Of a DNA stretch of 64,000 bases, positions 1-14,976 are shown piece after piece. The translations under genes were made by a program, and so were the position numbers. The notes below the pieces were generated by a model. The model was given only the letters and a program-made list of their open reading frames with translations. It searched no databases and was not told the origin of the DNA. The DNA is from Prado023 sp963700475 (GTDB lineage: Bacteria; Actinomycetota; Actinomycetes; S36-B12; CAIYMF01), in the NCBI GenBank assembly GCA_963700475.1, contig CAVOXR010000007.1, positions 1-64,000 of the forward strand, read 5' to 3'. Position 1 is the stretch's first letter. The number at the start of each line of letters is the position of its first letter.

Positions 1-3867
<3,867 letters not shown>

Positions 3868-3915
3868 GGTGTGTTCCTTAGGTTCGTGTTCGGGTCGTCG
3901 TCATGTGTGTCGGCG

Positions 3916-3952
3916 CGGATCCGCAACCGGCGTGCAACCGGCTGCGGATCCG
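3916..3952 (-). other. Hairpin in the rpoB-rpoC spacer
   Basis: A 15-bp inverted repeat (3916-3930 with 3938-3952, 7-nt loop) sits between the rpoB stop and the rpoC ribosome site. The single non-Watson-Crick position becomes a G-U wobble only in the minus-strand transcript, which supports a structure in the rpoBC mRNA. It contains two GGATCC boxes. It has no U-run, so it is more likely an mRNA processing or attenuation element than a full terminator. The role is inferred. Confidence 0.5.
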
Positions 3953-3957
3953 GTCGG

Positions 3958-7443
<3,486 letters not shown>

Positions 7444-7908
7444 GACAGGTCCTTCCAGGACGGTTCACTGCGGTCGGCACGCTGACCCGACCCCAGCTCC
7501 CTCGGCTGGGCCGCGGACATGGCTCACTCAAGGAGCAGCAGGCTGGGGGTGAAGGACAGCGCAAAGTAGCAGCGTACCCGATTGGGCAGCCGCTGTCGAC
7601 TCCAGGCACACGGACCGGAAGGCGGTTCCTCGTTCGCGTGCTGGGCCCTCGCCGCTCGACAGCGGGCGGCGGAACCCCTGCACGCACCCCTCGAACCGTC
7701 CGCCGGCGCGTGACCACGAGGGCCACACGCACGCCTGAACGCAATGCGTCGGACTCAGGGTGCCTCCCCGCTCGCTGAGAGTCAAGTACCCAAGGCCCCC
7801 GAATGTGGAAATCGCTCACAGACCCCGCCAGCGCGCGACGACGCCTCCACGCGGATGCTGCGTCGATTCCCCCTGACACGTCCGGCTCGGATGTGCTTCC
7901 CGTCCCTC

Positions 7909-7938
7909 GATCTGCTTCCGGAATTCCGGAAGCAGATC
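7909..7938. repeat. Perfect 30-bp palindrome upstream of rpoB
   Basis: The left arm GATCTGCTTCCGGAA is followed directly by its exact reverse complement, with no loop. Outside it, CCTC (7905-7908) can pair with GAGG (7943-7946) across a 4-nt bulge. A dyad this long in the rpoB leader could be a regulator operator or, in RNA, a terminator/attenuator stem. The role is not known from sequence. Confidence 0.7.
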
Positions 7939-7979
7939 CGCCGAGGAGAAGCGCCTGCGCCGGGATGGGGTCGCGGAGG

Positions 7980-8060
7980 CGGTGCGGGGCGGAGGCCGTG
8001 CGGGGCGGAGGCCGTGCGGGGCGGCAGGCCGTGCGGGGCGCGGGCGGGGCCGTGCGGGGC
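7980..8060. repeat. Short G-rich tandem repeats
   Basis: Five or so imperfect copies of a GGCCGTGCGGGGC unit follow each other just downstream (minus direction) of the rplL hairpin. Copy spacing varies between about 15 and 20 bp. They look like slippage-prone low-complexity DNA; there is no sign of coding. Confidence 0.6.
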
Positions 8061-8077
8061 CGGGGGCGTCCGGACAT

Positions 8078-8117
8078 GCCACTGGGCGCACCCCGGTGTG
8101 GGGATGCGCCCAGTGGC
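8078..8117 (-). terminator. Hairpin downstream of rplL
   Basis: A 13-bp perfect stem (GCCACTGGGCGCA, 8078-8090, with 8105-8117) is topped by a further CCCC/GGGG stem and a 5-nt loop. It lies 56 nt past the rplL stop. There is no U-tract, so it may be a partial terminator or attenuator between rplJL and rpoBC, as is known at this position in other bacteria. Confidence 0.6.
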
Positions 8118-8172
8118 GGTGCGGATCGCGGGTCGTGCCCCGCAGGGGGCCGGTCCGCAGGTCCGCGTGGGA

Positions 8173-8562
8173 CTACTTGACGGTGACCTTGGCGCCGGCG
8201 GCCTCCAGGGCGGCCTTCGCCTTCTCGGCGGCCTCCTTGTTGACCTTCTCGACGACGGCCTTGGGGGCGCCCTCGACGAGGTCCTTGGCCTCCTTGAGGC
8301 CCAGGTTGGTCAGCGTGCGGACCTCCTTGATGACCTGGATCTTCTTGTCGCCCGCGTCCTCGAGGATGACGTCGAACTCGTCCTGCTCCTCGACGGCCTC
8401 GGCAGCAGCGCCGCCGCCGGCGGGGCCGGCAGCAGCCACGGCGACCGGGGCGGCCGCGGTGACGCCGAAGGTGTCCTCGAACTGCTTGACGAACTCGGAG
8501 AGCTCGATCAGCGTCATCTCCTTGAACGCGTCGAGCAGGTCCTCAGTGCTCAGCTTCGCCAT
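8173..8562 (-). CDS. rplL: 50S ribosomal protein L7/L12
   Basis: Stalk protein of the large ribosomal subunit that recruits translation factors. It has 129 residues, the normal length. Residues about 1-35 form the dimerising N-terminal domain (STEDLLDAFKEMTLIELSEF), an Ala/Gly-rich hinge follows, and the C-terminal domain carries the conserved KKIQVIKEVRTLTNLGLKEA segment. It lies 60 bp downstream of rplJ, the usual rplJL pair, whose products form the L10(L12)n complex. It is followed by a strong hairpin that probably sets the rplL to rpoB ratio. Confidence 0.98.
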   Translation of the reverse strand: MAKLSTEDLLDAFKEMTLIELSEFVKQFEDTFGVTAAAPVAVAAAGPAGGGAAAEAVEEQDEFDVILEDAGDKKIQVIKEVRTLTNLGLKEAKDLVEGAPKAVVEKVNKEAAEKAKAALEAAGAKVTVK

Positions 8563-8621
8563 GATGGCGTTCCTCTCTAGTTTCCGGCCGGTGCCGGGTG
8601 GGGCTGGATTGCGAAGGGCGA

Positions 8622-9452
8622 TCAGCCCTCGGCGATCTCCTCGGCTGCGGCCGCAGCGTCGGTGACGGCCTCGGCGGGTGCCTCGGCCGGAACCTCAGCC
8701 TCGGCGGTCGCCTCAGCCTCGGGGGTGGCCTCGGCCGGAGCCTCAGCCTCGATGACCTCAGCAACAGCCTCGGTCTCGGTGACCTCGGCGTCAGCCTCAG
8801 CCGGTGCCTCAGCCTCGGCGGTCGCCTCAGCCTCGGGGGTGGCCTCGGCCGGAGCCTCAGCCTCGGTGGCGGGTATGACCGCCTCGGTGGCAACGTCGGC
8901 GGCAGGGGCGACGCCCGCACCACCGATCAGTGACGGATCCGCCTCGGCGGCGACCCGCAGTGCCTCGATGGCGCGCGCTGCCTGAGCCAGGGGTGCTGCG
9001 AACAGCGACACCGCCTGCTGCAGCGAGGCGTTCATCGCACCGGCCAGCTTGGCCAGCAGCACCTCACGGGACTCGAGATCCGCGAGCTTGGCGACATCAG
9101 CGGCGGACAGGACCTTGCCGTCCAGGTATCCGCCCTTGATGACCAGCTTCGGGTGTGCCTTGGCGAAGTCACGCAGGCCCTTGGCCGCCTCCACCGGATC
9201 GCCCTTGATGAAGGCGATCGCGCTGGGGCCGGCGAGCAGGCCGTCGATGCCCTCGACTCCGGCATCCTTGGCCGCGATCTTGGTCAGCGTGTTCTTCACC
9301 ACGGCGTACGTGGCGTTGCCACCCAGGGAACGGCGCAGCTCCTTGAGCTGGGCCACGGTCAGGCCGCGATACTCCGTCAGGACCGCCGCACTCGAGGAGC
9401 GGAACTCCTCGGTGATCTCCTCGACGGCGGTGGACTTGGGGTTCCGCGCCAT
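8622..9452 (-). CDS. rplJ: 50S ribosomal protein L10 with long acidic Ala/Glu C-terminal tail
   Basis: Stalk base protein that binds 23S rRNA and L7/L12. The start is the ATG at 9450-9452 (MARNPKSTAVEEI) with AAAGGAG about 6 nt upstream; longer upstream frames are rejected. The protein is 276 residues, against about 170-190 for typical L10. Residues about 1-175 are the L10 core. The remaining ~100 are almost only Ala, Glu, Pro, Thr and Val, built partly from a 38-residue internal repeat (see 8693-8865). The tail may be mobile and acidic like L7/L12 or just expanded low-complexity sequence. Upstream is an L10-type leader, consistent with autogenous control. Confidence 0.95.
   Translation of the reverse strand: MARNPKSTAVEEITEEFRSSSAAVLTEYRGLTVAQLKELRRSLGGNATYAVVKNTLTKIAAKDAGVEGIDGLLAGPSAIAFIKGDPVEAAKGLRDFAKAHPKLVIKGGYLDGKVLSAADVAKLADLESREVLLAKLAGAMNASLQQAVSLFAAPLAQAARAIEALRVAAEADPSLIGGAGVAPAADVATEAVIPATEAEAPAEATPEAEATAEAEAPAEADAEVTETEAVAEVIEAEAPAEATPEAEATAEAEVPAEAPAEAVTDAAAAAEEIAEG
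8693..8865. repeat. 59-bp direct repeat inside the rplJ tail
   Basis: Bases 8693-8751 recur without a mismatch at 8807-8865. The offset of 114 bp is exactly 38 codons, so the duplication keeps frame and encodes repeated EAEAPAEATPEAEATAEAE blocks. Identity at the DNA level, including wobble positions, points to a recent duplication. Confidence 0.85.
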
Positions 9453-9658
9453 GATTCTCCTTTGAGCAGTGTCGACCTCGGCCGGCCCCGACATGACGAA
9501 CGCCCCGGCGCAGGCGCGGGGCGTGGGGCCAGATGCTCGACAGGGTGACCCGCCATGCATCCGAACTTCTGCTCTCACCTGCGTGGGCCGCCCGCTCTGC
9601 GCGGGACCTTCAGTTCCACCCCGTGCAGAACGGGGCGGAGCGACCAACGGTCTTCGGT
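9453..9658 (-). ncRNA. L10 (rplJ) mRNA leader, putative autoregulatory element
   Basis: About 205 nt lie between the predicted start site and rplJ. The RNA strand shows a GAAGACCGUUGGUCGCUCCG segment followed by several helices, including CGCCCCG (9501-9507) with CGGGGCG (9517-9523), the kind of layout seen in L10 leaders where the L10-L12 complex binds and represses translation. The assignment rests on position and general resemblance, not on a covariance search. Confidence 0.55.
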
Positions 9659-9664
9659 ACCCCA

Positions 9665-9693
9665 AGGGTAGACCAGCGCTGCGACCCGGCCAA
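9665..9693 (-). promoter_or_regulatory. Predicted housekeeping promoter for rplJL
   Basis: On the minus strand TTGGCC (9688-9693) and TACCCT (9665-9670) are separated by exactly 17 nt, a good match to TTGAC / TANNNT. It lies just upstream of the L10-type leader. It is divergent from the plus-strand promoter at 9794. Confidence 0.6.
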
Positions 9694-9793
9694 ATCGCCG
9701 GAGACCGGCTGGACGGGCGTTGCCCGCAATCGGGGCTCGTCCTTCGATTGCAGAGCGCGCCAGATCCACCCGGCCGACGATGCACCACGGCCC

Positions 9794-9799
9794 TACGAT
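9794..9799 (+). promoter_or_regulatory. -10 box for a leaderless transcript (Vps62-like gene)
   Basis: TACGAT ends exactly 7 nt before the ATG at 9807. There is no Shine-Dalgarno sequence, so the predicted transcript would start at or next to the start codon. Confidence 0.5.
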
Positions 9800-9806
9800 G
9801 CTGCCC

Positions 9807-11585
9807 ATGTCGACACCTGGAACTGACTCCTCCCTCGAGGATCTCGCACTCCTCCGGGCCTACGAGCCCGTGGTGCGGTTCACGAAGGGGGAGTACTTCT
9901 ATCCAGTCTCCGTGCACAACTACGCCAAGCACGCGGCGCTCTGGACGGAGCTGCCGGACGGGGAGTCGGTCATCGAGGCCTCGCCGGCGACCTTCGACTC
10001 GTCAATGCTGGCCGCGATCGATGAGGCGATCCCGGGTCAGTCGTCCTCCCTGTCGGGGATCATGACCGGTGAGAGGTCGGGCAAGGTCCGCATCCCGCAC
10101 AAGGACCGGCCCCCGCGGCTGAGCGGGGCGAGCCGGTTGGCCGCAGTTGGGCTGCTCGGCCGGCTGATCGACGCTCTCAACCGGGTTTCGCTGCTGTTCC
10201 GGGGAAGCGTCCCCGGCGGGAGCGCAGCGAAGTCCTTCCTGCTCCAGCAGGAGCACCTCGAACCCGACCGGCCCGTGTACTACGGCCGCGTGGTCCGCGA
10301 CGGCGACTGGCTCATATGCCAGTACTGGTTCTTCTACTCGTTCAACAACTGGCGCTCGGCCTTCGGCGGGGTGAATGAGCACGAGGCGGACTGGGAGCAG
10401 GTCACGATCTTCCTCGACGGCACCGGCGAGATCGACGAGGCGGGCCTTCCTGCCCCCCGATGGGTGGTGTTCTCGGCACACGACGAGACCGGCGACGACC
10501 TGCGCCGCCGCTGGGACGATCCGGACCTGACCCTCGTCGACGGCCGGCACCCCGTGGTGTTCGCCGGCGCCGGTTCGCATTCGGGGGCCTATCTGGCCGG
10601 TGACTACCTGATCTCGATCGAGCCGCCGACCCAGGCCTGGTTCCTGCGGGTCGGCCGGTGGCTGGCCCGGGTGTTCACGCCGTGGTCCACCGGGGCCCAG
10701 GGCGTGGGGATCCCCTACGTCGACTACGCCCGTGGCGATGGGCGGTCGATCGGCCCGGGCCAGGGCGATCCCTGGTACCCGGAGGTCATCGACGAGAACA
10801 CCGGATGGGTCCGCGGGTACCGCGGGCTGTGGGGACACGACACCCGCGATCGCCTCGGCGGCGAGCGGGGACCGGCCGGGCCGCGCTACGAGCGTGACGG
10901 CACGGTGCGCGCCTCGTGGGCGGGGCCGGTCGGGTGGGCGGGGTTGGCCAAGGTGGCCGCCAGCCCGGCCGTCGAGCGTGAGCTCCTGGCGCGCAGGCAG
11001 GAACAGATCAAGGCCCGTCTCGACGAGCTGGAGATCGACATCACCACCACCAGCGAGAGCCTGAAGGTCGCCGCGGCCGGCCGCTACCCGGGGTCGCCCC
11101 AGGTCCGTGCCCTGGCCGGCGAGGAGGCTGGGCTCCTGGCGATGCGCCGCGAGCAGACGCGCCTGCGCGATGAGGCGATGTCGATGGAGCTGGACGCCTC
11201 GACGGCCTCAGTGGACCCGCATGCCCACCTGAGCCGCCGCAACCTGCCGATCGAGTCCGCCCAGGGATCGCGGGCCCGGCTGCTGTCCTGGTGGGCTGTC
11301 CTGAGCACGCCGTTGATCCTGTGGACGATCGGCCAGATCGTGCACCCCACAGCCGGTGCCAACGCCTGGCAGGTGCTGGCGCTCAGCCTGGTTGCCCTCG
11401 TCTCCATCGAGGGGTTCGTCCGCGGGAAGTTCCTGGCGGTGATGGGGCGGTTCCTGCTGATCATCGTCGCGCTGATCGCGCTGTACTTCTTCTGGCATGA
11501 CTGGCGGGTCGTGCTGGGGACCACCCTGGCGGTCGCCGCGATCACGATCCTGGTGGTCAACCTGCGCGAGGCGTTCCGCCGCTGA
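9807..11585 (+). CDS. Vps62-like domain protein with C-terminal membrane segments
   Basis: 592 residues, function unknown. The N-terminal ~330 residues resemble Vps62/DUF946-type proteins: YEPVVRFTKGEYFYPVSV near the start, then QYWFFYSFNNW, NEHEADWEQVTIFL and HPVVFAGAGSHSGAY in order. A charged, probably helical segment follows (about 400-480), then about four hydrophobic helices in the last ~110 residues (LLSWWAVLSTPLILW, VLALSLVALVSIEGF, FLLIIVALIALYFFW, VVLGTTLAVAAITILVV), so the protein is probably anchored with a large soluble domain. An in-frame ATG at 9798 is possible, but 9807 fits the leaderless -10 box. It interrupts the ribosomal protein cluster on the opposite strand. The family call is moderate; the biological role is unknown. 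Confidence 0.7.
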   Translation: MSTPGTDSSLEDLALLRAYEPVVRFTKGEYFYPVSVHNYAKHAALWTELPDGESVIEASPATFDSSMLAAIDEAIPGQSSSLSGIMTGERSGKVRIPHKDRPPRLSGASRLAAVGLLGRLIDALNRVSLLFRGSVPGGSAAKSFLLQQEHLEPDRPVYYGRVVRDGDWLICQYWFFYSFNNWRSAFGGVNEHEADWEQVTIFLDGTGEIDEAGLPAPRWVVFSAHDETGDDLRRRWDDPDLTLVDGRHPVVFAGAGSHSGAYLAGDYLISIEPPTQAWFLRVGRWLARVFTPWSTGAQGVGIPYVDYARGDGRSIGPGQGDPWYPEVIDENTGWVRGYRGLWGHDTRDRLGGERGPAGPRYERDGTVRASWAGPVGWAGLAKVAASPAVERELLARRQEQIKARLDELEIDITTTSESLKVAAAGRYPGSPQVRALAGEEAGLLAMRREQTRLRDEAMSMELDASTASVDPHAHLSRRNLPIESAQGSRARLLSWWAVLSTPLILWTIGQIVHPTAGANAWQVLALSLVALVSIEGFVRGKFLAVMGRFLLIIVALIALYFFWHDWRVVLGTTLAVAAITILVVNLREAFRR

Positions 11586-11680
11586 GCCACGACGTGTCCC
11601 TGCGCTCACAGGCCCACGCCCCGGTACGTTGATCGGGTACTTCGCCGGCGCACCGCACCGGCCCGAGCAGAAGGATGTCC

Positions 11681-12355
11681 ATGAGCATGAACGAGAACCT
11701 CCCGGAGCCCCCCACCGACGCCGGCGTGCCGACGCCGGACGTCCCGATCGAGGCCCCGGCCGTGGAGGATGTCACGACAGCGGTCCAGGACGCCGCGTCG
11801 TCCATGGACGCGCCGGTACCTGAGCACGTCCCGATCCAGGAGTCCGTCGCCGAGGCCGTCGTCACAGAGGCCGCACCCGTCGAGGCACCCTCCGCGTTCG
11901 AGGCACCCGCCGCAGCGCCGGTCGAGCCCGCCGCCCCGGAGGTTCCGCCCCTGGCCCCTCCGGCTCCTCCCCCGGCCCCTCCGGCCCCTCCGGCTCCTCC
12001 CGTGACCCCTCCGGCTCCTCCCGTGACCCCTCCGGCTCCCCCGGCCCCGCCTGCCCCGCCGGTGATGGCCGCTGCTCCCGTGGCGGCCGCAGCGGTCACC
12101 ACGTTCCCGAACGGCAAGCCCATGTTCGACGCCGGCGGCCAACCCGCCAGCCCCAAGAGCAGGTTGGTCGCCCTGCTGCTGATCCTGCTGTTCAACGTGC
12201 TGGGGATACAGCGGTTCTACGTGGGCAAGATCGGGACCGGGATTCTCTACCTGATCACCCTCGGAGGCCTCGGGATCTGGTTCCTGATCGACCTGGTGAT
12301 GATCATCGTCGGGTCCTTCAAGGACAAGCAGGGCCGCGTCCTGTCGAACTGGTAG
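11681..12355 (+). CDS. TM2 domain protein with proline-rich N-terminal half
   Basis: 224 residues from the ATG at 11681, which has AAGGA 5 nt upstream (in-frame ATGs also at 11675 and 11687). Residues about 1-85 are acidic and Ala/Val-rich. Residues about 86-130 are a run of PPAPPVT/PPAPPAPP repeats, with two perfect 21-bp tandem copies at 11990-12031. The last ~75 residues form a TM2 domain: SRLVALLLILLFNVLGIQRF, YVGKIGTGILYLITL, then a second helix LGIWFLIDLVMIIVG. This suggests a small two-helix membrane protein with a flexible proline-rich arm. The partner is unknown. A TACGTT -10-like box lies near 11628. It converges on rplA across a shared terminator. Confidence 0.85.
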   Translation: MSMNENLPEPPTDAGVPTPDVPIEAPAVEDVTTAVQDAASSMDAPVPEHVPIQESVAEAVVTEAAPVEAPSAFEAPAAAPVEPAAPEVPPLAPPAPPPAPPAPPAPPVTPPAPPVTPPAPPAPPAPPVMAAAPVAAAAVTTFPNGKPMFDAGGQPASPKSRLVALLLILLFNVLGIQRFYVGKIGTGILYLITLGGLGIWFLIDLVMIIVGSFKDKQGRVLSNW

Positions 12356-12379
12356 GCCCCCCGGCGCGCACCAACGACG

Positions 12380-12419
12380 ACGGGCCCGCCACGCTGCCTG
12401 AGGCAGCGGGCGGGCCCGT
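12380..12419. terminator. Bidirectional terminator between the TM2 gene and rplA
   Basis: An 11-bp outer stem (ACGGGCCCGCC with its complement at 12409-12419) and a 6-bp inner stem (GCTGCC/GGCAGC) close a TGA loop. It sits between two convergent genes, so it can end both transcripts. Confidence 0.8.
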
Positions 12420-12432
12420 TCCGTGCGAGGGG

Positions 12433-13149
12433 TCAGGCGTTCTCGTCCTCGACCAGCAGGTCGCGCGTCCGGGCCGGGTCGACCGGGATGCCCGGGCCCA
12501 TCGTCGTGGCGATGGTCGCCTTGCGGATGTAGCGACCCTTGGCCGCGGACGGCTTGAGCCGGGTGATCTCGTCGATCGCCGCGCCGTAGTTCTCCACCAG
12601 CTGGGCCTCCGTGAAGGACACCCGGCCGATCGGGAAGTTCAGGTTGGCGTGCTTGTCGGTGCGGAACTCGATCTTGCCGCCCTTGATGTCGGTCACGGCC
12701 TTGGCGACGTCCATCGTGACGGTGCCGGTCTTGGGGTTGGGCATGAGGCCACGCGGGCCCAGCACCTTGCCCAGACGGCCGACCTTGCCCATGAGGTCGG
12801 GCGTGGCGACGGCGGCGTCGAAGTCGGTCCAGCCGGCGGCGACCTTCTCGATCATGTCGTCGCCACCGACGAAGTCCGCACCTGCGGCGCGTGCCTCATC
12901 AGCCTTGGCGGCGTTGGCGAAGACCAGGACCCGAGCGGTCTTGCCGGTGCCGTGCGGAAGGTTGACGGTGCCGCGCACCATCTGGTCGGCCTTGCGGGGG
13001 TCGATGCCCAGCCGCATGGCGACCTCGACGGTCGCGTCGAACTTCGCCGGACTCGTCTCCTTGGCCAGTCGCACCGCTGCGAGCGGGGTGTGCAACTGGG
13101 ATGCGTCGATCTTCTCGGCTGCCTGACGGTAGCCCTTGCTGCGCTTCAT
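12433..13149 (-). CDS. rplA: 50S ribosomal protein L1
   Basis: Large-subunit protein of the L1 stalk and a translational repressor of its own operon in many bacteria. It has 238 residues, normal length. The hallmark segment GKVLGPRGLMPNPKTGTVT is intact. The ATG at 13147-13149 has GGAGAGGA about 7 nt upstream. It lies 70 bp downstream of rplK in the normal rplKA order and ends at a bidirectional terminator. Confidence 0.98.
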   Translation of the reverse strand: MKRSKGYRQAAEKIDASQLHTPLAAVRLAKETSPAKFDATVEVAMRLGIDPRKADQMVRGTVNLPHGTGKTARVLVFANAAKADEARAAGADFVGGDDMIEKVAAGWTDFDAAVATPDLMGKVGRLGKVLGPRGLMPNPKTGTVTMDVAKAVTDIKGGKIEFRTDKHANLNFPIGRVSFTEAQLVENYGAAIDEITRLKPSAAKGRYIRKATIATTMGPGIPVDPARTRDLLVEDENA

Positions 13150-13219
13150 GACGGATTCCTCTCCGTTGGTGGTGTTGCGGGCCGCGCAGGCCCTACCACG
13201 CGTTCGTGGGTGGGGCGTC

Positions 13220-13654
13220 TCACTCGGAGACGGTGATCCCCATCTGGCGGGCGGTGCCCTCGATGATCTTCATCGCGGCATCGATGTCGTTGGCGTTGAG
13301 GTCGGGCATCTTGACCTCGGCGATCTCCTTGACCTGGGCCTTGGTGATCGAGCCGACCTTGTCCTTCTGGGGGACGCCGGAGCCCTTCTCGACTCCTGCG
13401 GCCTTGAGGATGAGCTTGGCCGCCGGCGGGGTCTTGAGCACGAAGTCGAATGAACGATCCTCGTACACAGTGATCTCGACCGGGATGACCTGACCGCGCT
13501 GGGCCTCAGTCGCGGCGTTGTAGGCCTTGCAGAACTCCATGATGTTCACGCCGTGCTGGCCGAGGGCCGGGCCGACGGGCGGCGCCGGGTTGGCCTGGCC
13601 GGCCGTGATCTGGAGCTTGATCAGCCCAGTGACCTTCTTCTTCTTGGGAGGCAT
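13220..13654 (-). CDS. rplK: 50S ribosomal protein L11
   Basis: L11 binds the GTPase-associated region of 23S rRNA and is needed for stringent-factor activation. It has 144 residues. The N-terminal KLQITAGQANPAPPVGPALG and the proline-rich linker are typical, and the RNA-binding C-terminal domain carries GVEKGSGVPQKDKVGSI. It lies 69 bp after nusG and 70 bp before rplA in the secE-nusG-rplK-rplA cluster. Confidence 0.98.
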   Translation of the reverse strand: MPPKKKKVTGLIKLQITAGQANPAPPVGPALGQHGVNIMEFCKAYNAATEAQRGQVIPVEITVYEDRSFDFVLKTPPAAKLILKAAGVEKGSGVPQKDKVGSITKAQVKEIAEVKMPDLNANDIDAAMKIIEGTARQMGITVSE

Positions 13655-13723
13655 TCTTCGGGTCCTTCGTGTGGGTGCACCCGCGGCTCGTTCACCGCGG
13701 GAATCTGTGGGCGCCGGTTGGCG

Positions 13724-14686
13724 CTAGTTCTTCTCGATCTGGTCGAACCGCAGCTCGACCGGGGTCTCGCGACCGAAGATCTCCACCAGGCCGGTGATCT
13801 TCTGTCCCTCGATGTTGATCTCGGACACGGTGGCGTGCAGCGTGGCGAAGGCACCGTCGATGACCGTGACGGAGTCGCCCGGAGAGAGGTCGATCTCGAC
13901 GACCTTCGGGGCCTTGCCCGCGCCCCGCTGGCCGCCCGACCCACCACTGCCCACGGAGATCGGCTCGACGACGGCCTCCGGCTCGGGAGCCAGGATCGCC
14001 ACGACCTCCTCGAGGCTCAGCGGGAGCGGCTGGTGGGCGTGGCCCACGAAGCCGGTCACGCCCGGGGTGTGGCGCACGGTGCCCCAGGACTCGTCGGTGA
14101 GATCCATGCGGACCAGGACGTACCCGGGGAACTTGTTGCGCTTGACCTGCTTCTTCTGGCCGTTCTTGATCTCGACGACCTCCTCGATCGGGACCTCGAC
14201 CTGGAAGATGTAGTCCTCCATGTTCAGCGAGGTGGCCCGGGTGAGCAGGTTGGCCTTGACCTTGTTCTCGTAGCCGGCGTAGGAGTGGATGACGTACCAG
14301 TCGCCGGGTGCGGCGGCCATCTCCTCGCGGAAGGCCTCGAGGGGGTCGACCGGGGCCAGCTCCTCGGCGGCTGCCGCCTCGTCGGCCGGCACGAGGACGA
14401 CCTCGCCGGTCTCCGGGTCGACGATCTCCACCGCGCCGTCACCCTCGGCGTCGTCCTCAGCGGCCTCGGGGGCGGCGGAGAACGCGACGTCCATGTCCAC
14501 GACCTCGACCGCGACCTCGTCAGCGACCGCGACCTCGTCAGCAGCCTCGGCCTCGGCCGCTGCGACATCGACCTCGTCGGAGCTCGGGGCAGCGTCGATC
14601 CCGTCGGCGGCCGTCACGGCAGCCGACCAGTCGAACTCGGCGGCCTCGCCCTCGGGGGCGTCGAACTCGTCGGTCGATCCAGACAC
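13724..14686 (-). CDS. nusG: Transcription termination/antitermination protein NusG, long acidic N-terminus
   Basis: Elongation factor that binds RNA polymerase and couples it to Rho or ribosomes. The start is the GTG at 14684-14686 (VSGSTDEFDAPEG) with a GAGGAC ribosome site. This gives 320 residues; the core protein is about 180. The first ~130 residues are almost all Asp, Glu, Ala and Val, an extension common in actinobacteria but long here. The NGN domain begins near GDWYVIHSYAGYENKVK, and the C-terminal KOW domain reads DLSPGDSVTVIDGAF through VELRFDQIEKN. A glycine-rich linker (GSGGSGGQRGAG) separates them. Confidence 0.95.
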   Translation of the reverse strand: MSGSTDEFDAPEGEAAEFDWSAAVTAADGIDAAPSSDEVDVAAAEAEAADEVAVADEVAVEVVDMDVAFSAAPEAAEDDAEGDGAVEIVDPETGEVVLVPADEAAAAEELAPVDPLEAFREEMAAAPGDWYVIHSYAGYENKVKANLLTRATSLNMEDYIFQVEVPIEEVVEIKNGQKKQVKRNKFPGYVLVRMDLTDESWGTVRHTPGVTGFVGHAHQPLPLSLEEVVAILAPEPEAVVEPISVGSGGSGGQRGAGKAPKVVEIDLSPGDSVTVIDGAFATLHATVSEINIEGQKITGLVEIFGRETPVELRFDQIEKN

Positions 14687-14721
14687 AGTCGTCCTCGCAG
14701 ATCTAGTACGGGGTGCGCAGC

Positions 14722-14976
14722 TCAGCCGAACAGCTGCAGCACCAGTCGTGTGAATACAAAGTCGAAGAGCGCCACCATCGCGGTGAAGACCGCCACGAAG
14801 ACGATCACGACCCAGGTGTAGGTCAGCAACTCCTTGCGGGTGGGCCAGATGACCTTGCGCAGTTCGGCAACCATCTGGCGCAGGAACAGCGTCAGACGCG
14901 CCCAACGGCTGGGCTTGCCGGACGGCTTCTTGTCGCCGGACGAGCCACGGTCGGTCGTCGTGCTGCTCTCGCTCAC
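14722..14976 (-). CDS. secE: Preprotein translocase subunit SecE
   Basis: Small membrane subunit of the SecYEG channel, 84 residues from the GTG at 14974-14976 with GGAGGA 4 nt upstream. The cytoplasmic amphipathic part (RQMVAELRKVIWPTRKELL) is followed by one transmembrane helix (TWVVIVFVAVFTAMVALFDF). The conserved WPTRKE motif is present. It lies 35 bp before nusG and just downstream of tRNA-Trp, the conserved actinobacterial arrangement. Confidence 0.95.
   Translation of the reverse strand: MSESSTTTDRGSSGDKKPSGKPSRWARLTLFLRQMVAELRKVIWPTRKELLTYTWVVIVFVAVFTAMVALFDFVFTRLVLQLFG

Larger units (their letters stand above)
7444..8172. other. 729-bp rplL-rpoB spacer without a supported gene
   Basis: No reading frame here has a convincing start, ribosome site or recognisable product; the open frames are GC-driven. 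It holds a perfect 30-bp palindrome (7909-7938), a block of GTGCGGGGC-type repeats (about 7980-8060), and a strong hairpin behind rplL (8078-8117). On the minus strand near 7550-7570 there is an AT-richer stretch containing TACTTTGCGCTGTCC that could belong to an rpoB promoter, but I cannot assign -35 and -10 boxes with confidence. Confidence 0.6.
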
